DNA of 7,227 bases. Origin: Anaerolineales bacterium (GTDB lineage: Bacteria > Chloroflexota > Anaerolineae > 4572-78 > NAK82). Location of the stretch: assembly GCA_024643945.1 (NCBI GenBank), contig JAHELX010000314.1, forward strand, positions 1-7,227, read 5' to 3'. Below, in pieces: positions 5,415 to 7,227 of the stretch; position 1 is the first letter of the stretch; the number at the start of each line of letters is the position of its first letter. Made by a program: the position numbers and the translations under genes. The notes beneath the pieces were generated by a model. The model did not search any database and was not told where the DNA came from. It saw only the letters and a list, made by a program, of their open reading frames with translations.

Positions 5415-7227
5415 ATGAGCCAGTTCAGCCAAAGGCACGATCCAAAACCAGGAACAGGGATTGCTACGCGGACCAGATTTGATATCCTTGCACTTGCACG
5501 CAGTGCAAGTATTTGGCCTTTGACGTTGGGCATTTTGCTGGTTGCCTTTGTCCTGCGCGTGTACCGATTGGAGGCCCAGTCTATATGGTGGGACGAGGGG
5601 CACTCGATTCAGATGGCCTCGGCGGCATTGGCGCAGATTCCCACCCTGCCTGGCATGGACGTGCACCCGCCCGGTTATTTCGTCTTGCTGCACCAGTGGA
5701 TAGCCATCGCTGGGCGCAGCGAGTTTGCGCTGCGCTATCTATCGCTGGCCTTCAGCCTGCTGACGTTGGCACTGTTGATGCGTTTTGGCCGGGCGCTGGC
5801 CGCTCGTGTCGGTGGGCCCCGTGCCGGGACTTCGCTTGCAGTGGGAGGGCTGGCGGCCCTGTCGCCGCTGTACGTGGCCTATGCCCAAGAGGTCCGCATG
5901 TACACAGTGGTCACCCTTTTCGCGCTGACGAGCGTCTATTTCCAATGGCGGATCGTCCTGGGACCCCCTCCCCCTGAGAGGGGGAGGGTTGGGGAGAGGG
6001 TAAGTCACCTTACCCCTCCCCTGACTCCTTCCTTGCCAGGGAGAAAGGATTCTCTAGCGTGGCTCGTTGCTAGCTACGTATTGGCGACGGCAGCCAGTCT
6101 TTACACCCATTATTTCACTCTCTTCTTGCTCCTTTTTCAAAACCTGGCCTGGCTGATCTGGGCGCTGGCTCCCCGGGCGGCGGGTAATCTGCGGCGGAGG
6201 CGGATAGCCCTCTGGCTTGGCACCCAGTTGGCGACCTTGATCCTCTTTCTGCCGCAGCTTCCCCTGGCCCTGCGGCAGACAACGGCTTACGCCAATCCTA
6301 ATCTCAATCCGCCAGCACTCAGCGAGTTCGTCTCGCGCTCTTGGTTGGCCTACACCCTCGGCACAGCCGTCGATCCGGCGACAGGCAGATGGTTGGCGGC
6401 GATTCTGGCCGCGATGTTAGGCCTGGTCGTCTTAATTGGGTTTGTGAGGGCGCGGCGAGGAATACAGGGCGACCAGTTGGGCACCGTTGCCTTTCTCGTG
6501 GGTTGGTTCCTTATCCCGCTGGCCGCCTATTTTCTGGTGCTGCAGCGCCGACCCTCTTTTGAGCCGCGCTACATGATGCTCGTTACGCCGGCGTTGATGC
6601 TGCTGCTGGCATGGGGGCTGGCTGTAGGCCCTCCCTGGGGAAGCAGCGCTGGACGCTACCGGATTTGGTGGGGTGGGGTGGGGGTCTCGCTGGTCACGGC
6701 TGCCTTTGCCTGGGGGACGTGGTCCTATTTCACCCGGGTCGAGTCTTACAAGGATGACAGTGCTGGTGTGGCTGCCTGGCTGGCCGGCGAGACCATCTCT
6801 GACGACGTGGTATACGTGGACGTGCCGCATCCCTTTTATTATTATGCCGATCGTATCCCCGCCCCGACTCGCTACCTCTTCGTGGACGTGCACACCGCTG
6901 CTGATGTCCTCAACGCCGAAGCTGCCGGCCGGGATCGTCTCTTCTGGGTGACGTGGCGGGGCAGCGATACCGACCCGCGTGGAGTCATGCCCTTTTTGCT
7001 GGACAAGGTGGGGCGTCGGGCAGGGGAACGCGACTTTCGGGGTTATCACGTGACTTGGTGGAATCTGCCCAGGGATGCCTACTTCAGCCTCCCTGACGAT
7101 CTGCCGTCGGTGGATATTACCTTCGGCGACGTAGTCCGCCTGGACGGGCTGGCCTTCTCCGATGCGGTGCAAGTGGGTGAGGTGGCATGGGCCACGCTGC
7201 ACTTTACCTTGCTACGTGACACCGACG
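5415..7227 (+). CDS. GT39/PMT-like membrane glycosyltransferase, 3' partial
   Basis: The frame is open from ATG 5415 to the window edge, giving 604 codons without a stop. A basic leader of about 32 residues, with no signal-peptide character, precedes the first helix (about 33-50). Family motifs follow: W-W-D-E-G (D60, E61), D-V-H-P-P-G-Y (82-88) and Y-A-Q-E-V-R-M-Y (R161). L-Y-T-H-Y-F follows the next loop, and further helices run to about residue 440. A soluble region then leads into the first strands of the beta-sandwich-like unit seen in the gene at the left edge (from about 7118). Residues about 183-215 are a Pro/Arg-rich insert created by a palindromic DNA repeat, between helices where the family normally has a short loop. 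It is a paralogue of the 958-3204 gene but has a different tail. Expected role: extracytoplasmic transfer of a sugar from a polyprenyl-phosphate donor. The start follows the upstream in-frame TAG at 5406 and is the first ATG after it. Confidence 0.87.
   Translation, partial: MSQFSQRHDPKPGTGIATRTRFDILALARSASIWPLTLGILLVAFVLRVYRLEAQSIWWDEGHSIQMASAALAQIPTLPGMDVHPPGYFVLLHQWIAIAGRSEFALRYLSLAFSLLTLALLMRFGRALAARVGGPRAGTSLAVGGLAALSPLYVAYAQEVRMYTVVTLFALTSVYFQWRIVLGPPPPERGRVGERVSHLTPPLTPSLPGRKDSLAWLVASYVLATAASLYTHYFTLFLLLFQNLAWLIWALAPRAAGNLRRRRIALWLGTQLATLILFLPQLPLALRQTTAYANPNLNPPALSEFVSRSWLAYTLGTAVDPATGRWLAAILAAMLGLVVLIGFVRARRGIQGDQLGTVAFLVGWFLIPLAAYFLVLQRRPSFEPRYMMLVTPALMLLLAWGLAVGPPWGSSAGRYRIWWGGVGVSLVTAAFAWGTWSYFTRVESYKDDSAGVAAWLAGETISDDVVYVDVPHPFYYYADRIPAPTRYLFVDVHTAADVLNAEAAGRDRLFWVTWRGSDTDPRGVMPFLLDKVGRRAGERDFRGYHVTWWNLPRDAYFSLPDDLPSVDITFGDVVRLDGLAFSDAVQVGEVAWATLHFTLLRDTD
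5492..5510. repeat. Perfect 8-bp inverted repeat with 3-base loop, in coding sequence
   Basis: ACTTGCAC, GCA, GTGCAAGT form a perfect small palindrome within the N-terminal leader of the second GT39-like gene, just before the first membrane helix. It could be another small dispersed repeat or an operator-like site; nothing in the sequence decides. Confidence 0.5.
5963..6023. repeat. Palindromic CCCCTCCCCCT/AGGGGGAGGG repeat inserted in the second GT39-like gene
   Basis: Two adjacent hairpins are visible. The first has a perfect 10-bp stem (5966-5975 with 5979-5988) and a GAG loop. The second pairs 5991-6004 with 6009-6021 around a TCAC loop, with one bulged base. A weaker inverted pattern continues to about 6050. 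The text resembles a CT/GA-rich palindromic repeat that, from general knowledge, is common between genes in many bacteria. Here it is translated in frame as a Pro/Arg-rich loop. Confidence 0.75.

Noticed and set aside
5513..5977. A 154-residue + strand open frame
   Set aside because: It is a shadow of the second GT39-like gene, whose motifs (WWDEG, HPPGY, QEVRMY) lie in the other frame, which stays open to the window end.

Overview
The window looks like part of a bacterial surface-glycan or lipid-linked-sugar locus. All five genes read on the + strand, with short or minimal spacers, and no RNA gene is visible. The organism is most likely a member of the Chloroflexota. This is an inference from three things: the density of GT-C (GT39/PMT-like) membrane glycosyltransferases, their modular C-termini with 'GY…W…G-Y…VG-Y' beta-sandwich-like units, and the many short-period degenerate repeats between and inside genes. 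No single marker proves it.

Layout: (1) 1-956 is the C-terminal part of a protein with at least two copies of the beta-sandwich-like unit; its start lies before the window. (2) 958-3204 is a GT39/PMT-like membrane glycosyltransferase ending in tetratricopeptide repeats, with two repeat-built inserts in its membrane-domain loops. (3) 3205-3292 is a spacer with an 8-bp periodic array and an imperfect hairpin, leading into a strong Shine-Dalgarno. (4) 3293-4255 is a YbhN/AglD2-type flippase-like membrane protein starting at TTG. (5) 4256-4415 is a 160-bp spacer holding a 90-bp element with near-perfect terminal inverted repeats. (6) 4416-5387 is a GtrB/DPM1-like GT2 polyprenyl-phosphate sugar synthase. 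(7) 5380-5414 is a 7-bp array that carries the stop codon of gene 6 and fills the gap exactly up to the next ATG. (8) 5415 to the window end is a second GT39-like glycosyltransferase, cut by the window edge, with a palindromic repeat inserted in one loop and the start of the same beta-sandwich-like unit at its C-terminus.

Working model (inference): the GT2 enzyme charges a polyprenyl phosphate with a sugar on the cytoplasmic face. The GT39-like enzymes use such lipid-linked sugars on the outer face to decorate a surface glycan, lipid or protein. The flippase-like protein is a membrane partner of unproven role.

The most unusual aspect is not a gene but the repeats. Several unrelated repeat families occupy almost every gene junction and at least three loops of the glycosyltransferases, always keeping the reading frame. 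They include two inverted copies of a 69-bp GC-rich repeat inside one gene.
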